Source: Chryseosolibacter indicum
GTDB lineage: Bacteria > Bacteroidota > Bacteroidia > Cytophagales > Cyclobacteriaceae
NCBI RefSeq assembly: GCF_018598585.1
Contig: NZ_JAHESD010000003.1
Span: forward strand, 1-64,000
Length of the DNA stretch: 64,000 nt
Direction: 5' to 3'
Under the pieces are notes generated by a model. It ran no database searches. It was not told the origin of the DNA and saw only the letters and a list, made by a program, of their open reading frames with translations. This document shows, one piece after another, positions 33,446 to 42,105 of this stretch (its first letter is position 1; each line of letters starts with the position of its first letter). Both the position numbers and the translations under genes were made by a program.

Positions 33446-34720
33446 ATGGCATACATCGAACCCGCTCCGCTTAAAGACAGAGAAAATCCATTTGAAGCAA
33501 TGATGTCACGTTTTCATGTGGCATCCCAGATATTAGGATTAGAAGATGAAATCTATAACGTGTTGAAGAATCCGGCCCGCCAGGTTATTGTTTCTTTACC
33601 CGTAACTATGGATAACGGAACCATCAAAGTTTTTGAAGGATACCGCGTTATTCACTCTACCATTCTTGGTCCTTCTAAAGGTGGGATCAGGTTTGATCCA
33701 AATGTTAACCTGGATGAGGTAAAAGCACTGGCAGCATGGATGACCTGGAAGTGCGCTGTTGTAGATATTCCTTATGGAGGAGCAAAAGGTGGCGTAGCGT
33801 GTAACCCACGCGAAATGTCTGCAGGCGAAATAGAACGCTTAATGCGCGCTTATACACAGGCTATGGCCGATGTATTTGGTCCTGATCAGGATATTCCAGC
33901 CCCAGATATGGGTACAGGCCCTCGTGAAATGGCCTGGCTGATGGACCAGTACTCAAGAATCCAGGGCATGACTACCCATGCTGTAGTAACTGGTAAACCA
34001 GTAGTACTTGGTGGTTCTTTAGGAAGAACAGAAGCCACAGGCCGTGGTGTAATGGTATCTGCCATGGCAGCAATGGAAAAACTAAAGATCAATCCTTATA
34101 AGGCACTTTGCGCAGTACAGGGTTTTGGAAACGTCGGTTCATGGGCGGCGCGCTTACTACACGAGCGTGGTTTAATCGTACAGGCTGTTAGCGATATCTC
34201 AGGCGCTTACTTCAATGAAAAAGGTCTTGATATAGATGCTGCGATTAAGTACCGCGAAAACAACAAAGGCTCTCTTGAAGGCTTTGGTGGCGCTGAAAAG
34301 ATTTCCAATGAAGATCTGCTTACCTTACCGGTAGATCTGTTGGTTCCTGCTGCAACGGAAGATGTAATTACAAGCAGTAATGCGCCTAACATTAAAGCAA
34401 AGCTTATCGTAGAAGGTGCAAACGGCCCAACATCATCTAAGGCTGATAACATCATCAACGAAAAGGGTATCGTCGTAGTACCGGATATTCTTGCCAACGC
34501 CGGTGGTGTAACAGTAAGTTACTTTGAGTGGGTGCAGAACCGCCTGGGTTATAAATGGACTGCCGATCGCGTGAACCGCAGATCTGACAGGATCATGAAA
34601 GATGCATTCAGTAATGTCTACAAAATATCACAACAATACAAAGTGCCCATGCGTATCGCTGCCTACATGGTAGCAATCGATAAGGTGGCAAAAACATACA
34701 AGTACCGCGGAGGTTATTAA
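33446..34720 (+). CDS. gdhA: Glu/Leu/Phe/Val dehydrogenase (glutamate dehydrogenase)
   Basis: 424 residues of the hexameric glutamate dehydrogenase family, interconverting glutamate and 2-oxoglutarate plus ammonia. The substrate domain has GPSKGGIRFDPNVNLDEVKA and the catalytic Lys region IPYGGAKGGV, followed by the catalytic Asp in PAPDMGT. The cofactor domain has the Rossmann motif VQGFGNVGSWAARLL. Length and the EWVQNRLGYKW C-terminal block fit catabolic-type GDH. Coenzyme preference cannot be assigned from sequence alone. It is a single gene with a strong terminator. Confidence 0.93.
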   Translation: MAYIEPAPLKDRENPFEAMMSRFHVASQILGLEDEIYNVLKNPARQVIVSLPVTMDNGTIKVFEGYRVIHSTILGPSKGGIRFDPNVNLDEVKALAAWMTWKCAVVDIPYGGAKGGVACNPREMSAGEIERLMRAYTQAMADVFGPDQDIPAPDMGTGPREMAWLMDQYSRIQGMTTHAVVTGKPVVLGGSLGRTEATGRGVMVSAMAAMEKLKINPYKALCAVQGFGNVGSWAARLLHERGLIVQAVSDISGAYFNEKGLDIDAAIKYRENNKGSLEGFGGAEKISNEDLLTLPVDLLVPAATEDVITSSNAPNIKAKLIVEGANGPTSSKADNIINEKGIVVVPDILANAGGVTVSYFEWVQNRLGYKWTADRVNRRSDRIMKDAFSNVYKISQQYKVPMRIAAYMVAIDKVAKTYKYRGGY

Positions 34721-34742
34721 TAAACTCCTTGTTAAAAATGGT

Positions 34743-34784
34743 AAGTGCCAGGAAATTTGAAGATACTCGAATTCCCTGGCACTT
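34743..34784 (+). terminator. Terminator after gdhA
   Basis: 15-bp stem with one mismatch (34743-34757 with 34770-34784) centred on AAGTGCCAGG/CCTGGCACTT. The T-run is weak. Confidence 0.6.
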
Positions 34785-34794
34785 GCTGTTTGTA

Positions 34795-34890
34795 AACCCT
34801 TAACCTTAAACTTTTAACCTTTAACAAAACTCAGAACCTCGAACTCAGAACTTCAAACTCAGAACCTCCATCTTCGAACCTCCAACCCAC
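34795..34890. repeat. Degenerate heptamer array AACNNNN, about 14 units
   Basis: AAC recurs every 7 bp at 34795, 34802, 34809, 34816 and 34823. After a 5-bp step it recurs at 34828, 34835, 34842, 34849, 34856 and 34863, then 34870 (ATC), 34877 and 34884. The second block is richer in the variants AACTCAG, AACCTCG and AACCTCC. Downstream of a terminator and without coding potential. Confidence 0.75.
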
Positions 34891-35035
34891 AGTTTCCCAA
34901 TTGATCTTTCCTGTAGCAACATTGTATTCGCCCTCTTTCAATCAATTCATTACATCATTGTTATTTAGCCTTCAGAATATTTAACTTTACCGTTTAGAAA
35001 AATATAATTTTAAAACCTTACCATAGTTTATTGTC

Positions 35036-35692
35036 ATGAAAATCCACCGCGAAGGCCACCTGGTTCTATTTGTTTTACTGCTCGTTCTATTTGGCCTCAA
35101 TTGGGTTGTATTCTATTACTTTCCGCAGAGTCCGCTGGTACAGAATTCTGCCATTCTGGTTAGTGTGATCTTCTACCTGCTTATACTTCAGTTCTTCCGT
35201 AACCCAATATTTCAGATCACGCAAAACACTAAACATGTACTTGCTCCTGCTGATGGTAAAGTCGTTGTTATAGAAGAGACAATAGAGCCTGAACATTTAA
35301 AGGATAGACGAAAGCAGGTTTCAATTTTTATGTCGCCTGTTAACGTACACGTTAACCGCATGCCTGTAGGTGGTAAGATCAGTTACTTTAAATATCATCC
35401 CGGAAAATATCTTGTAGCATGGCATCCAAAATCAAGTACTGAAAACGAAAGAACAACAGTAGCTGTGAAGACGAATGATGGTGTTGAAATTCTTTTCAGA
35501 CAAATCGCAGGAGCACTTGCGCGAAGAATTAAGTTTTATGTGAAAGAAGGGATGGAGTTAGAGCAAGGCCAGGAGTTTGGTTTCATTAAGTTCGGCTCAC
35601 GCGTAGATGTTTTTCTTCCCCTCGATGCAAAAGTCACTGTTAAAATAGGAGATATTACCAAAGGCGGACGAACAATAATTGCTGAGCTTTGA
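35036..35692 (+). CDS. psd: Phosphatidylserine decarboxylase (short form)
   Basis: 218-residue PSD-A type enzyme that turns phosphatidylserine into phosphatidylethanolamine. There are N-terminal membrane segments (residues 8-50). The decarboxylase core has APADGKVVVIEE, the conserved FMSPVNVHVNRMPVGG and the self-cleavage site in FIKFGSRVDVFLP, where Ser188 would become the pyruvoyl group. The FGSR motif replaces the LGST of long enzymes, as in other short PSDs. It acts after CdsA and PssA. A strong terminator follows. Confidence 0.92.
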   Translation: MKIHREGHLVLFVLLLVLFGLNWVVFYYFPQSPLVQNSAILVSVIFYLLILQFFRNPIFQITQNTKHVLAPADGKVVVIEETIEPEHLKDRRKQVSIFMSPVNVHVNRMPVGGKISYFKYHPGKYLVAWHPKSSTENERTTVAVKTNDGVEILFRQIAGALARRIKFYVKEGMELEQGQEFGFIKFGSRVDVFLPLDAKVTVKIGDITKGGRTIIAEL

Positions 35693-35766
35693 TAGTGTAG
35701 CACATCCGCAAACTAACATACGTTCTCTTGCTTCCAGTGTTAAATTTTCTTTAACGATTAGCATAG

Positions 35767-35807
35767 AAAAAATAAGTTTCTTATCTTAGATGAGAAACTT
35801 ATTTTTT
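35767..35807 (+). terminator. Terminator after psd
   Basis: Perfect 15-bp stem (35767-35781 with 35793-35807) with A-run and T-run. Confidence 0.8.
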
Positions 35808-35883
35808 TAACATCCTAACTATCCGCATATCGCATTTATTCTACGCTTAATCACTTTTTAATTTTTTATTTATCTCCTGACTT

Positions 35884-37005
35884 ATGAAGGCGTCTTCAAT
35901 TAAATTCTCTTCAGCACGTGCTGACTTTTTCTCTACGCTTAATCAGCGTGTGAATGACTATTTCAAAACAAAGAACATCACAAGGTATGCAAATGCTGAA
36001 ATGAAGTTTAAAACACTTTTCATGTTTGCCTTATACTTCACACCCTATCTGCTTATCATGTCAGGTGCTATTGCAAATATTTGGGTAATGGCAGCATTGT
36101 GCGTTGTAATGGGCACAGGTATAGCAGGAATAGGATTATCCGTTATGCACGATGCTAATCATGGCGGATATTCAAATAAAAGTTGGGTAAATAATCTTCT
36201 TGGTTATTCCTTAAATCTGGTAGGAGGTAATGCTTTTAATTGGCGTGTACAACACAACGTATTACATCACACTTATACCAATATACACGATCATGATGAA
36301 GACATTAGTCCACGTGGCGTTCTTAGAATGTGTCCCCATGGTGAGTGGAAACCGATGCACAAGTTTCAACATGTCTACGCATGGTTCCTTTATGGCTTAA
36401 TGACACTTGTATGGGTTATTGCCAAAGACTTTGTAAGAATCGTTAAATACCATCGTGAAGGTCTGGTAAAAAAACAAAAAGCAGATATCACAACGGAGTG
36501 GTTAATCCTTATTGCGACCAAAGTAATTTACATCGCTTATATTTTTGTATTACCTGTTATGGTACTGGACATCACATGGTGGCAGGCGCTCCTGGGTGTT
36601 GTTATCATGCATTATGTTGCTGGTTTTATTCTGGCAGTTATCTTTCAGCCTGCTCACGTTATAGATGGCACTGAGTATCCCCTTCCAAATGATGAAGGAA
36701 GAATGGAAAATAGCTGGGCTATACATCAGTTACATACAACTACAAATTTCGCGAATAAGAACAGAATCCTGTCATGGTATGTGGGTGGCTTAAACTACCA
36801 GGTGGAGCACCATCTTTTTCCAAACATTTGCCATGTGCACTACAGGGATATTTCATATATCGTAAGACAAACAGCGAATGAATTTGGGTTACCCTATAAA
36901 TCAGAGCCCACTTTCATTGGTGCATTAAAGTCTCATGCAAAGTTGTTAAAGAAGTTGGGAAGAAAACCTGAGCCGGAACAACATAGTGTTGCCGTTGCAG
37001 CATAG
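35884..37005 (+). CDS. Fatty acid desaturase (membrane acyl-lipid/acyl-CoA type)
   Basis: 373-residue integral membrane di-iron desaturase. All three histidine boxes are present: HDANHGGY (HxxxH), QHNVLHHTYTN (HxxHH) and QVEHHLFPNICHVHY (QxxHH), with four to six membrane helices between. The QxxHH form of the third box is typical of front-end/linoleoyl-CoA desaturase-like enzymes. It introduces a double bond into membrane fatty acids; regiospecificity cannot be read from sequence. It is a single gene, converging with the STN-repeat gene at a shared terminator. Confidence 0.9.
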   Translation: MKASSIKFSSARADFFSTLNQRVNDYFKTKNITRYANAEMKFKTLFMFALYFTPYLLIMSGAIANIWVMAALCVVMGTGIAGIGLSVMHDANHGGYSNKSWVNNLLGYSLNLVGGNAFNWRVQHNVLHHTYTNIHDHDEDISPRGVLRMCPHGEWKPMHKFQHVYAWFLYGLMTLVWVIAKDFVRIVKYHREGLVKKQKADITTEWLILIATKVIYIAYIFVLPVMVLDITWWQALLGVVIMHYVAGFILAVIFQPAHVIDGTEYPLPNDEGRMENSWAIHQLHTTTNFANKNRILSWYVGGLNYQVEHHLFPNICHVHYRDISYIVRQTANEFGLPYKSEPTFIGALKSHAKLLKKLGRKPEPEQHSVAVAA

Positions 37006-37032
37006 AAAGAATCTTCAATCAATGTGACGGAC

Positions 37033-37080
37033 GACTGACTCAAAAGTTACTGACAGTATTCTTTTGAGTCAGTCTCTTTT
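37033..37080. terminator. Bidirectional terminator between desaturase and STN-repeat genes
   Basis: Perfect 14-bp stem (37033-37046 with 37061-37074) followed on the plus strand by TCTTTTT. Confidence 0.8.
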
Positions 37081-37098
37081 TACGCAAGGTGTATTATA

Positions 37099-39099
37099 TC
37101 AGAAGAATCGTATCCCTACCTTTCCTCCCCACCACATCTTCAAATTAAGATCATTTCCAAAATCCCTGTCTGAGATTATTCGTGGCTCAAAGTCGGTAAA
37201 TAGTGAAGGGTATAGATCGTAAGTAGTGTCTGTAATGTGACCATTTAAAGTAGCGCCTGCAGTTATAGAAAACCACTTCGTGGCTTGCCAGTCTACTCCA
37301 AGGTAGAACTTATTAAGGAGGTTTATCTTTTCAACCTTGTCGCCAATCATAATCTGGTTTGCAGTCAGATCAAAATTTAGATAGAGTTTGTCAGACAGGC
37401 GGGGGGCTGTTCCTATACCATATCCAAACGTATATAAGGTTGAATCATCACTAAAGGTATTAGGTCGCGCACCTGCTGTAATAATGTTGTAGAGCTTTCT
37501 TACACCAGTGCGAAAAGCAACATTCACATAAAACACTTCATCAGCTGAAATTTCTAGTTTATGATACCCACTTGAAACAAAACTGAGGAGTCCAAATGTT
37601 ATTCCCTTTACACTGTCAGCAAAATTCAGGAGTCCTACCTGGCTTCCATTGACATGTTTTCCGTAATTAAATAAACCCGAAACCTGAGAGCCTTTTATCG
37701 TACGGCCATTGATGTTAAATAGCCCTGCTACCTGCGAACCCCTGGAATTCCTTCCTGTAAAGTTCCATAGTCCTGCTACCTGTGAGCCACTTAAATCGCG
37801 TGCTGTAAAATTAAACAAACCTCCAATTTGCGAACCTTTGTGATCATGCGCTGTAGCATTAAAAAGACCTGCTAATTGAAAAGGTCCTGAATCTTTCGTG
37901 GCTATGTTATAAAGACCTGCAACCTGTGGTCCCTTGTGATCACCCACAGTAATGTTACCCAACCCCCCAAGATGAAACCCACGGGATGATCCCTTGTTCA
38001 TGTTAATTAGTCCACCAATGGATATTGTTTCAGAAGAGTTAAAGTTTACGTTGAGAAGCCCGGCAATTTGCACGGCATTTGTAAAACCGTAATTGGTATT
38101 AAATAGTCCGGCTATTTGTACACCGTTCACAGTACCGCCAACAACATTGTAAAGTCCTGCTATCTGCCCAAAACGCACGTCTCCTCGGTCTATGTTAAAT
38201 AAACCTCCCAACTCAAACTTTTGAACGCCTAACGAGTATCCTCCAAGTATGTTAAAAGAGAAGTCGTTGATTACGTTTCCGCTTAAAGCATGATTGGTAC
38301 CAATAAAAGGAACAAAGGACATTTGCATTGTCCTGTAAATAGTATCCTTGATATTTAATAATTCAGGTCTGTTTGGATTCAAAAGCTTCGGTTTTCTTAA
38401 AGCAGAAGCAGGTTGCAGAGAATCTGATTTAGCTAGTTTCTTAGTAAGCAGGAAGTTTAAATTCAGAAACCGTTTTATCTTGGCTTCTACGCTATCAGCC
38501 AATGTGGTGATCTTATTTTTATTAACTTTTATCGGAATGTTAAGGAGCCGTTGCCTACCCGAGACTACCGCTATAACAGTGTCACTATAGTTTTCTTTGT
38601 TAACAGAAAGTTTAATATCAGTAGAAGGTCTTTTATCAACCTTCAGTTCAAAATAACCATAGGAGTCTGTTATCGTTGAGGTAAGCGTTACAGGGTCATA
38701 GATAGTTGCATTTTTAATACGCTCCCCGGTAGCCTCATCAATGACATAACCCGCGAAGGTGTCTTCATCTTTTTTTTTCGAACTACCTTTGGCCTTCGTT
38801 AAGATGAGGTACTTCGATCGCACCTTATAGTCTACGGTTCCTTCAAAGATCTCATCCAAAATCTGGCGCACAGTCTGATTTCTGAAGCTGTAGGAGATGG
38901 CTCTGTCAGCATCCACCACGGACGTATTATACGAGAAAGTAAACCCGCACTGGTCTGCTATCTTTTTAAGAGCTTCATCAAGTCGCTCCTGGTTAAGTGT
39001 AATCGTTACTTTTCGTTCAAGAAATGGCGTGTTGTTTTGCGCCAGGCCCGAATTGATTACCAGAAACAGCGAGAGGAGTAAGAACTGGTATTGCTTCAT
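37099..39099 (-). CDS. STN-domain surface protein with eleven 16-residue GLxN repeats
   Basis: 666 residues: signal peptide (1-20), STN domain (about 30-100: VTITLNQERLDEALKKIADQ, and QTVRQILDEIF), and a carboxypeptidase-regulatory-like beta-sandwich (about 115-195: GYVIDEATGERIKNATI and DSYGYFELKV). A linker leads to a run of GL[FYLIGW]N motifs spaced exactly 16 residues apart (typical unit GLFNFTARDLSGSQVA), eleven full units, then a beta-rich C-terminal region like an outer-membrane barrel. The GLxN repeat resembles the surface-repeat proteins first named in Leptospira (LA_2272 type; from memory). No TonB plug or receptor barrel is present, unusual for an STN protein downstream of fecR. 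It is 6 bp after fecR and cotranscribed with fecI-fecR. Confidence 0.8.
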   Translation of the reverse strand: MKQYQFLLLSLFLVINSGLAQNNTPFLERKVTITLNQERLDEALKKIADQCGFTFSYNTSVVDADRAISYSFRNQTVRQILDEIFEGTVDYKVRSKYLILTKAKGSSKKKDEDTFAGYVIDEATGERIKNATIYDPVTLTSTITDSYGYFELKVDKRPSTDIKLSVNKENYSDTVIAVVSGRQRLLNIPIKVNKNKITTLADSVEAKIKRFLNLNFLLTKKLAKSDSLQPASALRKPKLLNPNRPELLNIKDTIYRTMQMSFVPFIGTNHALSGNVINDFSFNILGGYSLGVQKFELGGLFNIDRGDVRFGQIAGLYNVVGGTVNGVQIAGLFNTNYGFTNAVQIAGLLNVNFNSSETISIGGLINMNKGSSRGFHLGGLGNITVGDHKGPQVAGLYNIATKDSGPFQLAGLFNATAHDHKGSQIGGLFNFTARDLSGSQVAGLWNFTGRNSRGSQVAGLFNINGRTIKGSQVSGLFNYGKHVNGSQVGLLNFADSVKGITFGLLSFVSSGYHKLEISADEVFYVNVAFRTGVRKLYNIITAGARPNTFSDDSTLYTFGYGIGTAPRLSDKLYLNFDLTANQIMIGDKVEKINLLNKFYLGVDWQATKWFSITAGATLNGHITDTTYDLYPSLFTDFEPRIISDRDFGNDLNLKMWWGGKVGIRFF

Positions 39100-39105
39100 A
39101 ATATG

Positions 39106-40113
39106 TTAATCACCGCATCCCGAGCCTTCCAGTAAAATACTATCACCCGATACTGTCACTGTAGCGCCCAATGTTTCAGCAATAACATGGGCAATCTCAT
39201 CAATACTCTCGTTGTTAAAGGTTACTGTAAGATGACATTTTTTTAACGCCCCATTCACAAAGATCTTCTTGTTATAAACTGAATTAAGGGTTTCAGTAAC
39301 GGTGACTAACTCAGTGTCACTAAAGATGAAGAACTTGCTCTTATAAGAAATTGCATTTGGTTCAGGATTTTCTATCGTGAACTCCTTCGTCACTTTGTTA
39401 TACACACCCTTTCCATTCGCCCTTAGGTAAACACCTGAATCTTTTGGTGAATAAAACATGACTTCACCTTCTTCAACAACAACTTCTATAGTCTTAGAAT
39501 CAGGATACGCTTTAACATTAAAGGCAGTTCCGATGTCCTTAATAAATACGCCGTCTACTTCTATGATAAACTTCTCGTCGTTTTTGTGTTTGATATTAAA
39601 GTAAGCTTCACCGTTCAACTTTACATTGTGTGTATTCTCTTTCTTGTTGAAAGAGTATGCCAGCTTTGTTTCCCGGTTAAGAAATACATTACTGCCGTCT
39701 GGCAATGTATCGGTCTCTGTTTCCTTGTCAGTAATAACTTCCAGCGTCTTGGTATTAAATGGCGAGAAGGTACGATAAGCGAAGAAGCCGATACCCAGTG
39801 CAATGAGAACGCTCGCAGCTATTTTAAAGATGATACCGAAAGAACTACCTGTTGGCTTCAGTTCTACTACTTTTGTATCACCTGGTTTCTGTAACTTTCC
39901 CCGTACTTTATTCCAGGCCGCGTCCGTATCAAACTGTTGCAGTTCTTTGATACTTGCAGCTTTGGTATAAATCGTTGCAATCTGGTTAAAGTATTTCCGG
40001 TTAGATTCGTTTTGCGAAATCCATCCTTCAACAAAGCGCGCCTCATCCGCTGTAGCCTCACGTGCCAGGTACTTTCCAATTAAATCGTCAATATCGTTGT
40101 ATATCTTTTCCAC
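39106..40113 (-). CDS. FecR-family anti-sigma factor
   Basis: 335 residues: cytoplasmic N-terminal sigma-binding region (DDLIGKYLAREATADEARFVEGW), one membrane helix (about residues 89-112, IIFKIAASVLIALGIGFFAY), a periplasmic FecR domain (LPDGSNVFLNRETKLAYSF, GEAYFNIKH, FIKDIGTAFNVKAY) and a C-terminal DUF4974-type domain (FIFSDTELVTVTETLNSVYN, CHLTVTFNNESIDEIAHVIAE). It should hold the adjacent sigma factor until a signal arrives, perhaps through the downstream STN protein. It begins 2 bp after the fecI stop and ends 6 bp before the STN gene. Confidence 0.9.
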   Translation of the reverse strand: MEKIYNDIDDLIGKYLAREATADEARFVEGWISQNESNRKYFNQIATIYTKAASIKELQQFDTDAAWNKVRGKLQKPGDTKVVELKPTGSSFGIIFKIAASVLIALGIGFFAYRTFSPFNTKTLEVITDKETETDTLPDGSNVFLNRETKLAYSFNKKENTHNVKLNGEAYFNIKHKNDEKFIIEVDGVFIKDIGTAFNVKAYPDSKTIEVVVEEGEVMFYSPKDSGVYLRANGKGVYNKVTKEFTIENPEPNAISYKSKFFIFSDTELVTVTETLNSVYNKKIFVNGALKKCHLTVTFNNESIDEIAHVIAETLGATVTVSGDSILLEGSGCGD

Positions 40114-40115
40114 TA

Positions 40116-40697
40116 TTAATTCAAAAGTCCGTTCATTAAAAGGAGAATAATCGGTAAGTAGTCTTTTAACTGCTCCCGCATTATTTTAAGCGCCTTACCC
40201 ATGTGGTTCTCTACTGTTTTTATTGAGATGTTTAGCTGGGTAGCAATTTCCTGGTATTTAAGCTCTTCAAAACGACTTAATTTAAAAACAAGTCTGCATT
40301 GTTCAGGTAGTAAGGATATGGCCTCGTGTATACGGCGTTCAAGCTCGTCAGAAGAAATAGCTTCCGCTACAGCCTCAGATCCGGGATTTGTTAAGGCTAA
40401 TTCTTCGCCTATATACTTTTGTTTGATCTTTTGATGCTTGATTACATTTAAACAAGCATTGCGTACCATAGCATAAAAGTAAGACTTTGGAGATGTGCGG
40501 ATATTTAAACCCTCCCGCTTCTCCCAAAACGATAGAAAGGCACTTTGAACAATCTCTTCAGCCTCTTCCTTATCCTGAAGAAACGTGAATGCATAATTGC
40601 ACAGGGGTTGGTATAATGTCTTAAAATACATCTCAAAAGCTGTTATATCGCCTTCGGCCAGTGCTATTAAAAGGTCTTGCTCGGTTAATTCCACCAA
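40116..40697 (-). CDS. FecI-type ECF RNA polymerase sigma factor
   Basis: 193 residues with the two ECF domains: region 2 (EMYFKTLYQPLCNYAFTFL, EAEEIVQSAFLSFWEKR) and region 4 (LPEQCRLVFKLSRFEELKYQ, then EIATQLNISIKTVENHMGKAL, a helix-turn-helix). It belongs to the Bacteroidota FecI-like group that usually controls outer-membrane uptake systems; here the only linked target is the STN-repeat gene. First gene of a three-gene leftward operon. Confidence 0.92.
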   Translation of the reverse strand: MVELTEQDLLIALAEGDITAFEMYFKTLYQPLCNYAFTFLQDKEEAEEIVQSAFLSFWEKREGLNIRTSPKSYFYAMVRNACLNVIKHQKIKQKYIGEELALTNPGSEAVAEAISSDELERRIHEAISLLPEQCRLVFKLSRFEELKYQEIATQLNISIKTVENHMGKALKIMREQLKDYLPIILLLMNGLLN

Positions 40698-40782
40698 CTT
40701 TTGAAATTATTGGCGCAATTTACACGGTTTAGGCGTTTTAGATATGACAACCCAAGGGTCTTTTACCCCTATTAAAGAAAAA

Positions 40783-41376
40783 TTAATTTATAAACTGCCC
40801 CACCCAAAAGGGGTTTTCCGCTTTTAGACTTAAAAATCCTTCTTTTTTAACTAAAATCTCATTGTTTACAAGTTCTGCTTCACCTTCTGTAACAGATATC
40901 CCATTGCCTTTAATTTTAAGATGAGCATTTTCAGGAAACCACTTTTTAAATGCTTCCCTGGCAAAAGACCATTTTACAACACCATTAATTAATGATGCTT
41001 CCATCTGATCAGCTATTTCCTCGAGTTCTTCTAAATAGTAAGCAGTATTTTTTGCCCATATATTAACCATATACTGTCGCTGTGAGACAAGAAAATATAT
41101 GGCGGTTGCAAGTTCTTCAGTTTTGGAAGGTGCTTTTAAAACCTTTACCGGACTTTGATGCCAAAGTTCCTTTTCAAGGTCATTAGGGTTTGCAGTAGAG
41201 GTAATAATAACATCCGCTTTAATCCCGCATTGCAGAACGGAGTCTAACTCATCGTGAAGTACAATGATCTGAGGAGCCCATTCAAGGAAATCACCCACCT
41301 CATCAATATTCTTTATCGGCGATGCAATTATAAGCGCCGGTTCCTGACCTTCTTTTACAAAATGATGCGATGACAT
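40783..41376 (-). CDS. Thiamine pyrophosphokinase-like protein, catalytic motif missing
   Basis: 197 residues. The start (MSSHHFVKEGQEPALIIAS) and the spacing of WAPQIIVLHDELDSVLQCGIKADVIIT resemble the beginning of Bacteroidota thiamine pyrophosphokinases, where the equivalent blocks read LIIANG, VIVLDGA and GIKVDVLLGDFD. This comparison is from memory. The acidic GDFDS-type motif is replaced by ITSTANPND, so phosphokinase activity is doubtful. The C-terminal part (VTEGEAELVNNEILVKKEGFLSLK) could be the second beta domain of the TPK fold. It may be a divergent paralogue or unrelated. It is divergent from the DUF4254 gene. Confidence 0.45.
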   Translation of the reverse strand: MSSHHFVKEGQEPALIIASPIKNIDEVGDFLEWAPQIIVLHDELDSVLQCGIKADVIITSTANPNDLEKELWHQSPVKVLKAPSKTEELATAIYFLVSQRQYMVNIWAKNTAYYLEELEEIADQMEASLINGVVKWSFAREAFKKWFPENAHLKIKGNGISVTEGEAELVNNEILVKKEGFLSLKAENPFWVGQFIN

Positions 41377-41435
41377 GTTTAAAAATACACTTTCCCCCTA
41401 ATTCAAAATAATTAAATTGCGGTCAAAGAATTTGT

Positions 41436-42050
41436 ATGCTATCAGCTGAAGAATGTTATAAAATATTTGATCAGAGTATTCTTGATTATCATAAAAAAGA
41501 CCACGTTGATACCCCAATTAATAATCCTTATCCGCAAGGAAGTTTTGAGGCGCTGTTATATGTAAAAAACTGGATTGATACCGTTCAGTGGCATCTAGAA
41601 GACATCATCCGGAAGCCAGATATCAATCCTGTAGAAGGACTTCAGATAAAACGAAGAATAGACAAGTCTAACCAGGATCGCACAGATACCGTTGAACGGA
41701 TTGATGACTTCTTTCTGGAAGAATTCAAGAACGTTGTACCTAAAGCGGAAGCCAGAATGAATTCAGAAACCCCTGCTTGGTTACTCGATAGAATGAGCAT
41801 CCTTATGCTGAAGATCTATCACATGAAAGAGCAGACTGAACGCAAAGACGCAAGTGCTGAACACCTGGCAACCTGCAATGCAAAACTTGCTGTCCTTATG
41901 GAGCAAAAAAATGACATGCGCCTGGCTTACAACGAGCTAATTGAAGATATCGGAAATGGGTACCGGAAGTTCAAAGTTTACCGGCAGATGAAAATGTATA
42001 ATGATCCTTCCCTGAATCCAATGCTATACGCCCAACAAAAGGGTAACTGA
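41436..42050 (+). CDS. DUF4254 domain-containing protein
   Basis: 204 residues, soluble and helical. The DUF4254 character shows in NNPYPQGSFEALLYVKNWIDTVQWHLEDIIRKP and ALLYV..KRRIDKSNQDRTDTVERID. Function unknown, but in Bacteroidota this family commonly sits beside glycosyltransferases of lipopolysaccharide synthesis, as here (GT9 gene 56 bp downstream). I infer an envelope-glycan role from context only. Confidence 0.8.
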   Translation: MLSAEECYKIFDQSILDYHKKDHVDTPINNPYPQGSFEALLYVKNWIDTVQWHLEDIIRKPDINPVEGLQIKRRIDKSNQDRTDTVERIDDFFLEEFKNVVPKAEARMNSETPAWLLDRMSILMLKIYHMKEQTERKDASAEHLATCNAKLAVLMEQKNDMRLAYNELIEDIGNGYRKFKVYRQMKMYNDPSLNPMLYAQQKGN

Positions 42051-42105
42051 TACCTTAGGTATCGGCGTGTTCATGGTAAAAATTTTTGCTACCTAAACTG
42101 TTTCT

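Larger units (their letters stand above)
34721..35035. other. 315-bp intergenic region between gdhA and psd
   Basis: Holds the gdhA terminator, the AACNNNN heptamer array (34795-34890) and about 145 bp of AT-rich sequence before psd with no ORF or RNA I can recognise. Confidence 0.6.

Noticed and set aside
34795-34890. CRISPR array
   Set aside because: Units are 7 bp with a 3-bp core; no 25-40 bp direct repeats or spacers and no cas genes.
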